Below, one piece after another: positions 12,901 to 24,118 of a DNA stretch of 64,000 nucleotides (position 1 is the stretch's first letter; every line of letters starts with the position of its first letter). This DNA is from Schizophyllum amplum. Taxonomy: Eukaryota > Basidiomycota > Agaricomycetes > Agaricales > Schizophyllaceae. The stretch covers positions 558,001-622,000 of the forward strand of contig VDMD01000005.1 of the NCBI GenBank assembly GCA_007026445.1, in the 5' to 3' direction. The notes under the pieces are model-generated. The model did no database searches, was not told the origin of the DNA, and saw nothing but the letters and a program-made list of their open reading frames with translations. The position numbers and the translations under genes are program-made.

Positions 12901-14353
12901 GCCAAGGCCAAAGCTCTGAATCTTCGACTTTTTGCTAGGAAAGCAGTCAGCATTCAACATGGAAGTGTTGAAGAAATATACATACTACTGAATGCACCAG
13001 TTGAGAGCGTTCAGCGCCAATGCGCGAACCTCCGGTTCGTATTTGCGGTCCGCACCACACTGGAGCAGGAACTTGACGAGGTCGGGTATAATGGGGGTGA
13101 GGAGGGGCACTTCCTGCAATGGAAGGTGAGATATATAGTGCGAAATAGGTCGGCGTGAACTCACCAAAATAAGAAGAGTCTCCAGGGTATCGAAAAGCTG
13201 GCGCGCGACAGACTCGTCACCGCTCTCAACGGACTGACCGATGACATGCAACATGGAGGGGAGGAGGGTCTGGAATTGAGCCTGAACATGATGTTAAGAC
13301 ATTATTATGTTATTCCTTGAACAACTATGCGAACGTACCATCTCGGCCTTGTCATCAGTGTCGAGGTATTGTGCCAGGGTGCCCAATATCCTAGACGAAG
13401 TATAAGCACGACGCAAGTTATCGATCAGCCTACTGTACGCACCGGACGGCCATGATCCGCACGTCCACGCTCTCGTTGTCGACCAGCATTGAGCCCAGAA
13501 GCTCATAGAGCTTGGGAACGTAGTCACCCTTGATGGCGTACACATCGACGGCGTCCAGAACGGAGTACAGAAGGAAAGCGCCTTGGAGACGGCTCAGCAT
13601 GAACCTCAACGTTGGAGAGTGGCGGCAGCGTACCGGTCTCGCGCAACGCGGCAGGAGAAGTAGCCGCACATGAGTTCATTATGAAGGGGAACAGCTGGCC
13701 ATACTGAGCGACTTCAATGCCGGCGATGCCTGCCGCAGCGCGAGCAGCCTGGTGGCGGACAGGCTTGCTGTGACAACGTCAACAAGTGGCCTGGATCGAT
13801 TCGCGAGTTACGCACCTGTTCTCGGATCCCACGATCTCCAGCATCTTTTGCTTGATCTCGTCACGCTGCGGAGTCGGGACGAGCAACCACATAGCGCCGT
13901 CGTTGTTGATGATACGCTTTCTCAGCTCGACAGCGGAGAGCTGGCGCACCTAATCACAAACATAATCAGGTTCCACATAGATCGAGGGAGTAGTAGAGGG
14001 AGGAAGGATGAGGGATCGGGTTATATGGTACGCGGTGAGGTCTGTGTGTGATCGTGTACTTACTCCTTGATCGGGCGAGCTTGCGAGGATCTGAGCAAGG
14101 GCGGGGATGCATGCCTCATTTTTGAAGTACTGGGTGTTTAGCTGGGCAGTGGCGGCCTTGATGAGGCTGGTGTCCGGGTTCTGCTGCCCGGTAGCCTGCA
14201 GAAGGAGCTGGTGGAGACCCTGCACGAAATTTTGCTAAACGCGAGCATCAGCCACCGTCTCAAGACGCGATCGAGGGGCGCGATCTTCAACAAAGGCCGC
14301 CATCGCGACGAATAGACGTCAAAGATGAACAAAGAACATTGACTCACATCCAT
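9985..14353 (-). CDS. Karyopherin beta, Kap123/importin-4 type
   Basis: Seventeen exons can be joined with conserved splice sites, from ATGGAT at 14353-14348 to the stop at 9985. Checked junctions include 14347/14235, 14063/13950 and 13815/13768, all in phase. The product is a HEAT-repeat solenoid of importin-4 size. It starts MDQNFVQGLHQLLLQAT, has the importin-beta N-terminal motif ACIPALAQILASSPDQGVRQLSAVELRKRI, and contains typical repeats such as VRKAACIAVSCLCQWLED and LRGIAMDAIGTIAEAVGKEKFRPWF plus acidic loops (DEPEDADEEAP, DEDEEAPEDS). Kap123 carries ribosomal proteins and H3-H4 histones into the nucleus with Ran. The first coding exon has only two codons. One downstream intron (about 13167-13114) is 3n long without an in-frame stop. 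The intron between exons 4 and 5 appears to end in AAG rather than CAG. Confidence 0.92.
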
Positions 14354-15100
14354 TGCAACTCCCAATGGATTGAGGGGAGGAGGAGGGGTGAGAGGGGAAA
14401 GGAAGGGAGGGTGATGGGAAAGATGGATGGAGAAGATAATTTATGATCGACTTGAAAATTGGTGCACGTGATCTTGATGGCCGGCGACGGAGCCGATATC
14501 CACGTGTGATTAAGGTTGACTTTTCTTTCTTCCCACCACCTCGACGTCCTCGGGATCAAGCCCTATCTAAAGCAAAATGGATGACAGATCATCGATGACC
14601 TTCCCGGAAACCCTCACATTCCTCCCGTTCCAAAAACATGTTTTTCTCGGCAAGTTGCCATCAGTTCACTGCTATACCGCGACACGCCGCGAACGCCTGT
14701 GACACCGCCTCGTGGGACCCTTTCTGCGCTCAAGTGCTGGCCAGGTCCAAGACGAGTATGTACATAATTTTTGCATAAAGGCCTTCATCTACCTCTGGGG
14801 ACTCTTCTATTTGTCTGCTTTCAGACGCTACTTCATCTTGTGTCCCAATTGCCCCCAGGGACTGGCCAGGGAAGGTGCCTGGCTGCAGCAAAGAAGTCCT
14901 TCGCGAGTTTCCTTTAACGCTCCCGGCCTTCAAACATGCCAACCACCGAAGCGTCTCACCCGACAGACGCACCGCTTCCATTCCTGCATCGGACAATAGA
15001 CAGCATTTGACCGGATATGGTAAGGATGTTGCGGTTGTCCAACATTTGTCCAGTTAGGCGCCGACACCTCCAGGAAGCCATGCGCTGTGGTGCTGGAGCA

Positions 15101-15107
15101 TATAAAA
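15101..15107 (+). promoter_or_regulatory. TATA box, plus strand
   Basis: TATAAAA lies 131 bases before the ATG at 15238 and is followed by a CT-rich leader (CTCTTCCTCTCACATACC), the usual fungal core-promoter layout. It is the main reason to consider that a transcript starts here, although no known gene follows. Confidence 0.35.
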
Positions 15108-15237
15108 CGAGACATAGCGTCTCTTCCTCTCACATACCCCGTACCTTTCTTCCCTTAGTGTGCCACTAACATAATGTGGAGCTTTCACCTTACACCACGA
15201 CACGCCCCCGATACGCCCACTGTTCCTAAGCGAGTAC

Positions 15238-16008
15238 ATGTGTGAGTCATGCAAGCGTCCAGCTGTCATTCAGTTCGCTCACCGAATCAGCAGTCAGTCG
15301 ACGGACACGTCTGGCAGCATTGCCGCGTCGTGCCCCACACCTAAGCGCGCGCTCAAAAAATGCGGGCGTCTCTTCATCGAGGCATGGAAGGTCTTGACAC
15401 GCAGTCGGCTTCAGCGCAACACGGGTCGGTTCTCCTTCGTCCCGCCTGGATTCGAGATCGTCACATCGATGTCCACTCATCATGCCCTGCCACCCACCGC
15501 CGCCCCATTGCCCCAGCACGACTTTTCAGAACAGGCGCTCACACAGGCCCGTGCTCATCGCCCCGGATACCAGCGCCTCACCTCTCACGCATCATCATCC
15601 GTAGCGTCCACCACGTATCGCACGCTCTCTCCGCGCCGCTCGGCCAGCGACGGGACACATCAGCCGCGGGCTCCTGCCGTCGAACGCTCGGCGCCGCCTT
15701 CACAATCTGCACGCGCGCACCCCACAAACCAAGCCCGCCCCCTCGCTTCGCAGACTAGGCTCTCAAGCTCGCACGCCCGACGTGAAGCTTACGTCTATGT
15801 GCCCGGCCCACACGTCATGCGCGCGCCGTCCAGGCGGCGGCCGCCCAGCGGCAGTCGTGCCGCCGCATCTCGCGCCGCCTACCTGCAGCCCGCCGAGCGG
15901 CGCTCCTCCACGTCGTCAGTACGGCAACGACGGACGCGCTCTTGCAACAAGCGCATCACCGCGGACAGGTGCTCGGGCACCTATGTCCTCGTCGACTTTG
16001 TAAACTGA
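15238..16008 (+). CDS. Possible orphan protein, unsupported by homology
   Basis: An uninterrupted 256-codon frame begins with MCESCKRPAV and ends VLVDFVN. It is rich in Ser, Arg, Pro and Ala and shows no domain, signal peptide or membrane helix. A TATA box and pyrimidine-rich leader stand upstream at a normal distance. Against it: the composition resembles a random frame in GC-rich DNA, and another long frame (15360-15758) overlaps it on the same strand. It could be a lineage-specific gene or nothing; transcription data would be needed to keep it. Confidence 0.2.
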   Translation: MCESCKRPAVIQFAHRISSQSTDTSGSIAASCPTPKRALKKCGRLFIEAWKVLTRSRLQRNTGRFSFVPPGFEIVTSMSTHHALPPTAAPLPQHDFSEQALTQARAHRPGYQRLTSHASSSVASTTYRTLSPRRSASDGTHQPRAPAVERSAPPSQSARAHPTNQARPLASQTRLSSSHARREAYVYVPGPHVMRAPSRRRPPSGSRAAASRAAYLQPAERRSSTSSVRQRRTRSCNKRITADRCSGTYVLVDFVN

Positions 16009-16210
16009 AATGCCATGAATCGTAAGTCGTCATGCCACGACTTCCATCTGCAGGGCAGATGCGGGAGACTCTCTTTTATATCACTTACCTATGTCGCCTT
16101 CAGATCTGACTACGCTCGCTCACATGTAGACTCACTGTACACGCTATGATCATCAATAATGTACTGCATACAATACCTAATTTATACGCTGTGCCATATG
16201 TACACGAGCG

Positions 16211-17436
16211 TCAGGGATGATCGATATACTTGCGCAAGCGGTCGTGAGCGGTCTCCTCCAAGTTCGGAGGCAGCCTGACTTCCAGGCGTTCTTCTTTCGG
16301 AGGAACAGGACCTTTGAGCATAGGCTTTATAGCGCGCAGCGACGCAACTATGAAGTCTATGTCGGTAATTTGGAACTCGATACGTGCAGACCGGAGGTTC
16401 TGCAAGTTCCGAAGAGGGGCTATGACAGCCTGCACAGCATGGGTAAGAATAATGCGGTGGCCCGGATACTGAGACTACATACCGGGTAGCTGCCAGTCTG
16501 ATCTGCGCCATCGCTCACGTTGTCAGTCGTACTTCGGACCAATATGCACAGGTGCTCCAGGCGAGGACATCGTGTTAGCAAAGCTGCAACGGGGGTGCTT
16601 ATTAGCTTATGTGCACGAGGCGCGCAGTCCACTCACAGGTCATGTCATCAGCGTCCGAAATGTCCAGTCCTCGAAGACTTCGGAGGTTGGGAAAGGCGTC
16701 CTGAAGCATTCCAAGAAACGAACTCTCCATGCGACGCGAATGCGCGCCTGTAGATCGCCCGCCACATACAAAATGCTCGACATTGGGGCAGCTCCTGAGC
16801 AGAGCTCCGGCTGATAGCGGCACGAGGGGGAGTACCATTGTCTTGACCGTCAAGAATTTCCACTTGCCGAATACGTTGAGCATTGTGAAGCAGTCGTACG
16901 CGAGGTGCACGATATGCAACGTCTTCAGATTCGGCAAACGAGTGAGAGTGTGGACGAAGAGCGACATGGCGTCGGTTGCAAAGTCCGTCAGAGCAACGGT
17001 GACGGTTCTGTAGCACGGTTTCGTTATCAATCGCCACAGGGAATCATCAGATACGGGGCATCACGTACTCGACATATTGGGCTACGTCGGGCGAGCGGAA
17101 GGTCACTATTTCGCACTGGCGAGTCAACTCTTTCGTAACATTTTTTCTCCACTCGCGCCAACCGCCCCGCCAGCTCTTCGCGAATACGTGCGCGTCGGAT
17201 GCGAAGGCCTGCAAATCTCGCCACAGGACGGGAAGGAGTCTTCCGCGCAGTGCTCGGCAAGTTTGTGATAGCGCGCCAATTACAGATCGGCGTTCCAGGT
17301 ATTTTTCAGGCGTCGGATAGCGATACAGCACCTGCACAGGTGTCGCCGGAGACACTTGCGCGAAGGAATCGATGATCTCGAGTAGGAGCTCGATTGGAAG
17401 GACGGGAAGGCCGCGCCTGTTGGGTGGAAGAGACAT
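16211..17436 (-). CDS. F-box/LRR-like protein with a frame break
   Basis: The protein starts MSLPPNRRGLPVLPIELLLEIIDSF, a typical agaricomycete F-box (LPxELLxEII), followed by SQTCRALRGRLLPVLWRDL and leucine-rich segments such as LTRLPNLKTLHIVHL and RCPRLEHLCILV. F-box proteins link targets to SCF ubiquitin ligases; the target is unknown. Two clean introns lie at 16584-16636 and 16430-16482. Near 17055, inside a run of four G (plus strand), the frame changes. The upstream frame ends VEYVMPRI-stop, whereas the conserved-looking continuation SDDSLWRLITKPCYRTVTV lies one base over. No splice pair repairs the phase, so there is either one extra base in the assembly or a real inactivating indel. 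Confidence 0.75.
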
Positions 17437-17872
17437 ATATTTCAAGCGTAGGGCCGTCCTTTTCCGAATAGCAGGCGAGATACCCTGAGCGTGCTGGACA
17501 CCCCGGTATACCTAGCCTCGCTACGATGGCAAAACGCGAGAGGATGTAAGAAAAATCTGCTGACGTCACGCGCACTTGCGTCCGCGGTCAAAGCGCGTTA
17601 TATCGGCCACGTGGGTGATTGCTTACGGCACGTCGATCCCGGAATTCCAGGAACTCCCCACGGCGACTTGACAACGGCTCGAAGTTGAACTTGACCTGAA
17701 CCTGACCTGACTCAAGTGAGCTGACCATCGGCGCGATCTTCGGCTCAGGCGCTGTACAGTATGTACTTCATCCACTGTTGCCGGACGGAAGTAAGCCGGG
17801 CGCTTACATATGATATCATAAGGTCAGCTTCAGACTCTGCCATGGCCACAAAGATTGGCGTTGGCTTTCAAC

Positions 17873-17903
17873 CTCTCTCAACCTCTCTCAACCTCTCCCA
17901 ACG
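17873..17903. repeat. Tandem repeat, 11-bp unit CAACCTCTCTC
   Basis: About three copies of the 11-base unit CAACCTCTCTC follow each other, the last with one change (CAACCTCTCCC). Pyrimidine-rich simple repeat with no visible gene nearby. Confidence 0.7.
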
Positions 17904-18924
17904 AAGTGTACTCCCTTCACGCTATATCTATTACCTGCAAGTTTGCCGCTTTTACTCTTTCCAGACTCTCCGACTCGAAGCGCTGTCAGAATTCTCAAGC
18001 GAACATCCCAGTCTTGTCGGAGTCCCATACCCCTGGCGCATCATTCGCTAGCCGTTGCCACCCAGATTCCAGCGCCATCCGACCCCTGAGACCGGTCCTG
18101 TAACAGACCAACGTTCTCGGCCGTGCACCCTCACAGCAGTCTCATTGCATTCGTCTTCGCTGCGGACGTTCGTCCAGCGTTCGTCTATCCCTTGCAAGCG
18201 CGAATGGTCGAACCTGTCCATCAGATAAATGAACCGGCCAAACATCGGGCACAGGCCGCTGCCGCCACCATCTTTTGTCGCCCGTGGGCAGGTGCCCATC
18301 GTCGGTGTCTTAGGGAAGTTTGGGACTCCCCTCGTAGTATACTCAAGAACAATGGCCTTACTCATAGTGCGGTTGACAAGCTTGGCGCCCAGGTCAAGTT
18401 TTTAGCTAGATGGCATCCGCTGTTGACATGGACAGTCGATGGAGGACAGATAGATCGCATTCATCATCAGCTCATAACTGCGTTTAGAGTATCATAATAT
18501 AGAATAGAGGCCTCCACCGCCAAGAGAACCTCCACTTTTTAGTAAGAGACTTAGAGAAGTATAGCTCGACGGCCTGGAAGTCAGAGGAGGCCCGCGAGCA
18601 CTATGGATGTACAAAATGCACTAGGCGTACGAGAGAGGGCTGTATGTGTGTATGTAGTATAGTGTACAGTTGCGTAGATATTTATTACTGGGGACCATGC
18701 TGGAGACACGACAAGGGTCATGCCGGAGGACACGACGGGGGTTGTGCCAAAGGCAAACGTCCGAGGGCGAAAATTATCTGAAGCCGGAAAGAGGATCGGT
18801 ACTGGAAGAAAAGAAAGAGAATAGATATGTTCGAACCGCAAAAACAAAAGCTGAAATTCGTTGGTGGTAGAAGTACACAATGATGACGGGTCGTAAAATG
18901 ATTAGATAGAGGCAAGCACAAGGG

Positions 18925-18985
18925 AAATAGCACCCAGCGAAGGGGCGGTAGCAACCAGCGAAGGGGCGATAGCAGCCAACAAACG
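18925..18985. repeat. Tandem repeat, 21-bp unit
   Basis: Three diverging copies of a 21-base unit of the form TAGCAnCCAGCGAAGGGGCGG occur side by side; the third has drifted (CAGCCAACAAACGGG). A small minisatellite in intergenic DNA. Confidence 0.65.
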
Positions 18986-19297
18986 GGACCATGGAAGGGA
19001 GCGGACGACATAGCACAGGAAGTGTACGGCATGCGCAAGGAAATGAACAAAGCGCGCGAAAGCAAGCGAGGACTATGACAAGAACGGGGCTAGGTGACAT
19101 AGGAACGGGATGCGGGGGGACTAAACGTACTGCGTAGGATACCCTCGACGCCATGGCGCGCGGAGCCAGTCTACACGCGCAGATAGGTTGTGCGGCGGAA
19201 GTATAGTGACATTAGCCGCGAGCTATGTGGCGTGGGCGGGTCCTCCAAGATGCGCGCTGGGTCGGATCGACAAGGCGAGGAGTGTGCGTCGCGGATA

Positions 19298-20772
19298 TCA
19301 CCACACCTCGACGAAGCTCCGGCCCATGGTCACCCGGGGCGGCGGCCGCAGGTCGATGAACGACTTGAGCTTCCGGGACGATTTCTCCGACTTGTCCGAC
19401 GAGGACTTGACGTGCGACGACCGCGGCTTGCTCGACTTGCGCCCCGGCATCAGGAGCGACGGCGGGCGCAAGAAGGACGGCGTCGACTTGTTCGCGCGGT
19501 GCGTGGGGGCGGAGTGCGCGGGCGACGGCGGCTCGTACAGGAGCGAGGGCGCGAGATGCGCGGAAGAGCGCGCGATGACGAGCCCCGTGTCCGACGCCGT
19601 CCCACGCGGGTCGATGTAAGGTGAGTGCACGACGATGAAGCCGTCCAGCTCGTCCGACCCGTCGGCGGAGCTCGACTCGTCCCCGTGACCGGCCGCGTCC
19701 AGAGGCGCCGAGGGCTGGCTGCGCGCGAAGGCGTGGGGCTGGTGGTGAGAGGACGAGTCTTCTGCGCTGGCGTGATCCGGTTCGTTGCACAGGGCCTCAA
19801 AGCCCAGCGTGTAATCCATGCCGTGTCGAAGTCCCGCACGCGCGTGTTTACTCGTTGCCCCTGTCGTCCTCCGCAGGTGACGCCGTCCTCGACGATATGG
19901 ATGACAATCGCCAGGATGATACGAGCTTAGAGGTCGATGGAATAGATGTCCTCCAGAACGATGTTTCGTCGTCTTCATCGTCGCTCATGCTGATCCAATT
20001 TGTGCCCCTGGCTGCGCGTTCGCGCTGTGCCTTGGCGATGGCGCGCGCTTTGAACTTCGTGAAGCGAAGAGTGTCAGTCGATCTCATACGACGGAGGCCT
20101 TCGAGAGCGGCCAATGCATCGTCGCGCTTCGTAGTACGATAGTGTGTAGACACCGTGCGGCCAGTCGAGTTGGTGTTGCGGGTCGAGGTGGACTCGCGCT
20201 TGTCCGTACGCGCGATCTTGACATACGGATCATCGTTAGACGTGGGAATTATAGAGTCTCCGGGAACGAGGTGAAGAATGTCCTCCGGTAAGTGCGTATG
20301 TGACGCCACGAGAGTGAGGGCGTGGACGGGAGGTGACATGGGCTTCGAAGAGGTGAGAGTCGGCGAAGCGGGGAGAGGCGCGGTCGGAGGCTTCTTGAGC
20401 GGTTGTGTACGGCGAGGATTAACGTCATTACTTCTGCTATACGTTGGTAGATTCCTGCTGGCGGTAGGAGACAGGCTGCAACGAAGGTTAGTGTGGCGCA
20501 CGCTCGGCGGTTCATGGCACGCACAAAGACGGGAGAAGACCTGACGACCGCTTGGTCGTCTTACTGAGACGTTCTGCGCGTGGGGAAGGCGCTGCGAGGT
20601 CGAGGCTGAGGAAGCTGCTGGACGCGACCGACTGTGTGGGGTATAGCGAGCGCTCGTCCTCGATGAAAGAGTCGTCTGCGAGCGACGAGGGTTCGAGTGA
20701 TTCGGGGAGGCTGCTGTGACGAGAGTGCAGGCCAGAGGTGAAAAACGGCGAATAAGGAGACGCGAACGCCAT
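19298..20772 (-). CDS. Unknown Ser/Arg-rich protein, exon junction unresolved
   Basis: Exon 1 (20772-20525) begins MAFASPYSPFFTSGLHSRHSS and is followed by a 49-base GTGCGT...TTGCAG intron; exon 2 starts at 20475 and continues in phase (LSPTASRNLPTYSRS). It is basic and Ser/Thr-rich, with an Arg/Ala-rich helical stretch (RFTKFKARAIAKAQRERAARG) and an acidic DDEDDETSFW. Near 19858 the frame must change for translation to continue into the last 180 residues (MDYTLGFEALCNEPD ... RVTMGRSFVEVW). No good donor/acceptor pair restores phase, but removing one base of the four-C run there (plus strand) would. No known domain; function not assigned. It could instead be two genes, but only about 30 bases would separate them. 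Confidence 0.65.
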
Positions 20773-22287
20773 CGTCGGCAGACAAGGGAGGGAAAGAAGA
20801 TGGAACAAGTCCAACCGGGTCGTGAGATAAATATCGTCCTGAACGTGTAAACACCACGCGGCCCGATCGCCCGCTTGATCGACGCTTGCATCGAACTTGC
20901 ATTGGCAACGGTTCGATCAGATCAGCATCCGGGCGAGCCGGCTCGCTGCTTCTCGCCCCGCATTGCCCACGAACTTGACGGTTGCGTCCAGCAGGCGTCG
21001 CGCCGCGCCTCTCCCCCGGTCCTCCTCCTGTCATACGCGTCCTCGCTTGCAGTCGCTTGCGTTGCTACGGACATGTCATCGTGCCTGCGCGCCGTCGCCA
21101 TCATCACAAGCGAGCCGTTACAAAAACACGTTCAACGCTACAGAAGCACAAGAAGTCTACAACGGGACACTTGTCACATACAGCCCAATAGCAACCCGAG
21201 CCTCCAGGAGCCTGTGGGGAGCTGCATATTGTTCTGCTCTTCATGTCGCCGTGCGCGACGTCGGTTCAGACGAACATGGCTTGTCCGAGGAGCGAATCGG
21301 GAAACTCGAACGTCGCGGAGTCGGAGTCGACGGACGTACGGCGCACGCTGCGGGCGGCAGCAGTCAATTAATTATCACCGTGGGATCAGGGCCTCGAGGG
21401 AGTCTGAGATCTGAAGCTGAAGGGTCGAATGCAGGAGTGTTTCCGCGAACCGCATGAACGCAAGCTGAACTTCGCATGCACCTGCCGATCCATGGCTCGC
21501 GATGTACAGCCATCCTGTCGCATGCATCCACACCGCTCGGGCCGCGGAGAAGCACTGTAATGTGGATCTGCAGCATCGGAGTCGAGCATCCTCCCGAGCA
21601 GATTTCCTCCTGTTATTCGGGTGAGTCACTCTTGCCTAGTCTCGTTGCCACCTTCAAAGCACGCTACGCTATCCAGCAATCTTCCTGGAACATCGTGAAG
21701 CTAGCGGTGAGTCAACAACTTACGATGCAAACACCGTACACCAGCCGCGCCCCACGCGACGCCCGCGCCACATAAAGCGCGCCCACGACACCCGTAGAAC
21801 ATCACGCACGTCCACGACACCCGCGCGAAGCTCCCGGAACCTGACGAAGACGGTGAGTCAGAGCGATAGAACAAGGAGATGGAAGGAAGCCCACCGATAG
21901 CATGAGAAGTTGCCCCGTCTATCCTTCAGGATGGCAGGCGCCGCCGCCCTCATTGGGTGGCGCCTTGCTCAGCAATTCCCTGGCATCTGCCTGGGAGACG
22001 CCTCATTCAATAGCTGTCGCGCGAGCGGCATGTGAACGAACCGCCGAGCGGGTGGCGCGCCTATCTTCCATTCACCGCCGGCTGCCCCAGCCTGTTATCC
22101 GGAGCCTGTGTACCTAGTGACACAATCTGGACTTGCTTGGATAGCCATGACAGGCGACATATCGCGGGCCTGCGATCCGGTAATCTCCAAGGCAGACGTT
22201 CAGCGATCCGGTGTATTGACTGAATTATAGGTGTACTGACTTGTCAATTGTCGTGTTCTGGCTTGATTGTCGTGACGTTGTCGTGTA

Positions 22288-22740
22288 CAGTTGACGCCCT
22301 CATAAGGCATACTGGTCGGGACACGCCCCAGAGTATGCCTTCCGAGGGCGTATGCCCTACGAAGGCGTGGGAACTGGTCGGCAATTCCCGGTTCGGCGGG
22401 TGGGAAGTTCCTGATGGGACTTTGTGGGTCCATTCACACGATGTTGATGTTGTATTACCCTTCCAGATTGGCTCTTTCCATCAACTCCACAGCTTTCTGA
22501 GCCTTTGATACAATGTAAGTAGAAGTTTGCAGGATATATGAGTCAACATCTGGTCTCACAGGGCTTAAATCAGACGTAAATAACAATATTTTATGACTTT
22601 TGGGCCCCCTTTTTGTATGACTTATGAGGTTAGAGGGATTTATGCCTTCTGTCTGCGTAACGAGGTCGGGAACAGCCAAAACCTATGCCTTTCGAGGAAT
22701 TATGCCTTACTAGAGCTATGCCTTATGAGGGCGTCAACTG
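22288..22740. mobile_element. Tc1/mariner-like MITE with TA duplication
   Basis: The left end reads CAGTTGACGCCCTCATAAGG and the right end is its exact reverse complement; the match extends to 24 bp. TA stands outside both ends (22286-22287 and 22741-22742). Beginning with CAGT and inserting at TA are hallmarks of Tc1/mariner-pogo elements. Inside, the motif ATGCCTT followed by CGAGG or TGAGG is repeated about six times close to the two ends in both orientations, like a cluster of transposase binding sites. At 453 bp with no transposase, it is non-autonomous. Confidence 0.8.
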
Positions 22741-23975
22741 TACTGACTTGATTCTCGTAAGTATACTGACTTGCTTGACATACCAACATCGAGTTGCTAG
22801 GCTCCCGACTGACAGAGGTTGCTACAACTTCAGTCTTCGCAAGTACCAAGCCGTCATTCAGTGGCAGGCGCACCATTGAATATCGCCTGCAGGCAGTTTC
22901 ACCGGTGAAGGCCTCCGAGCGTCGTCTTTCAACGGGAGTTCTCCGCCGTGCTCTGGGCGTGCTACAAGGGCGCGGGCGAGTCTTCCCGCCGATGTCACCT
23001 CGAATTGGGGATGTTATGTAGTCCAAGGTGAGCCGTAGATTCAAGCTCGCTGCTCGAGGCTCAAGGTAGTAGATGTCTGGATTAGAATCGATGCATTGGA
23101 TACCAATCGTTCGAGAGGCGGGCCTCCCCGGCGCTCCAGCGGAAGAGACGCAGTAAGTAAGCGTCCGCACGACCTTGCAGATTGCTTACGTTGAGCTGGA
23201 GCTTCGTGCATTGAACCATCGCAGCGCACAGTACCCGCTTGAGTCCTAAGGCCTAAGGCAGGTCCGCCCTTCTCCCGCGCACCTCGCAACCCTGGGAAAA
23301 GGTCTGTGGATGGAGAGTAAAGGAAGCTCTGGGAAGCACTGTTTGGTGAGTTACGAACTGTCCAGTATCAGTCTGGTGGGTTGCCTTCAGTAGGCCGAGT
23401 GCAGACGAGTGGCAGGAAACCAGCTCGATTCTGGCCAGCGCGCCGGCCGGATAGAAACCAAATAGAAGGCACAGCCAGCATCCACGGTGTGCATGAACTC
23501 CATGGCGTGCGTGGAATATGACAACGGGATAAGGTCGAAGGATGCGACTGCTCGCAAAGCAGACAATGGGACGCATAGCGAGCATATACGAATCATCGAA
23601 CCACATGCAGAACAGCGCGCTTCACATGCAGATTCACGAGCCGCATACGCGAATGCTCTTCACGATACTCGGGACTTGCATGCGTCCTCGCCACCGCTGT
23701 AGACAGGTAGCCTCGGCCCATGCTCGCGTGAGAGAACATCCAAGTGCGGTTGCGGGGTCGTTTGAGAGACGTGCGTGAGCCGCATAGTGTCGGACGAGGT
23801 CGGGGAAGCGAAACACGGTCAAGTCGCGTCAAGGCGTGGTGTGGTTGTGAACAGGTTGCAGACGGTCACAAAATGTGACTTCATGACGTAACACACTTCC
23901 CAATTTGGTAGGCCTTGTTGTTCAACTCGAACTGAACCTTTCACGTGCTTCTCGCGCTCAGATATGAAGGTGTAC

Positions 23976-24004
23976 TTCCTGCGGCAGCGTTCCTGCCGCA
24001 GGAA
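23976..24004. terminator. Perfect 12-bp hairpin downstream of the aldolase gene
   Basis: TTCCTGCGGCAG and its exact reverse complement are separated by five bases. The hairpin lies 115 bases past the stop of the minus-strand aldolase gene, so it would fall in or near its 3' untranslated region. Fungal genes do not use intrinsic hairpin terminators, so a role in 3'-end formation is only a possibility. Confidence 0.3.
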
Positions 24005-24118
24005 ATGCTGCTACATTACTTCAGGAAAGAGCCATTAATGTCTGCAGTACAAGCGCCAAACGGCGTACTGTAGCCCAAAAGCAATATCAATTGTACATTC
24101 ACTATTCAAAGGTCTACT

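Larger units (their letters stand above)
14354..16210. other. Intergenic region with possible orphan frame
   Basis: This holds the promoter of the importin gene and the 3' flank of the F-box gene. It also contains a TATAAAA at 15101-15107 on the plus strand with a pyrimidine-rich stretch after it, upstream of the 256-codon frame listed separately. No transposon ends were found. Confidence 0.45.
17437..19297. other. Intergenic region with two small tandem repeats
   Basis: No gene was recognised in 1.86 kb. It contains the promoter of the F-box gene and the 3' flank of the next minus-strand gene. Two small tandem repeats are listed separately (17873-17903 and 18925-18985). A 124-codon frame at 18123-18497 has no supporting features. 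Confidence 0.5.
20773..24118. other. Gene-poor region with a mariner-like element
   Basis: This 3.3-kb stretch holds the promoter of the preceding minus-strand gene, a 453-bp TA-flanked element (22288-22740) and a 12-bp perfect hairpin (23976-24004). Several open frames of 60-190 codons (for example 20897-21457) lack domains, start context or intron extensions, and I treat them as chance. Confidence 0.5.

Noticed and set aside
20897..21457. Overlapping plus-strand frames of 179 and 186 codons
   Set aside because: Two different frames are equally open over the same bases, composition is Arg/Ser-rich as in chance frames, and no intron extends either.
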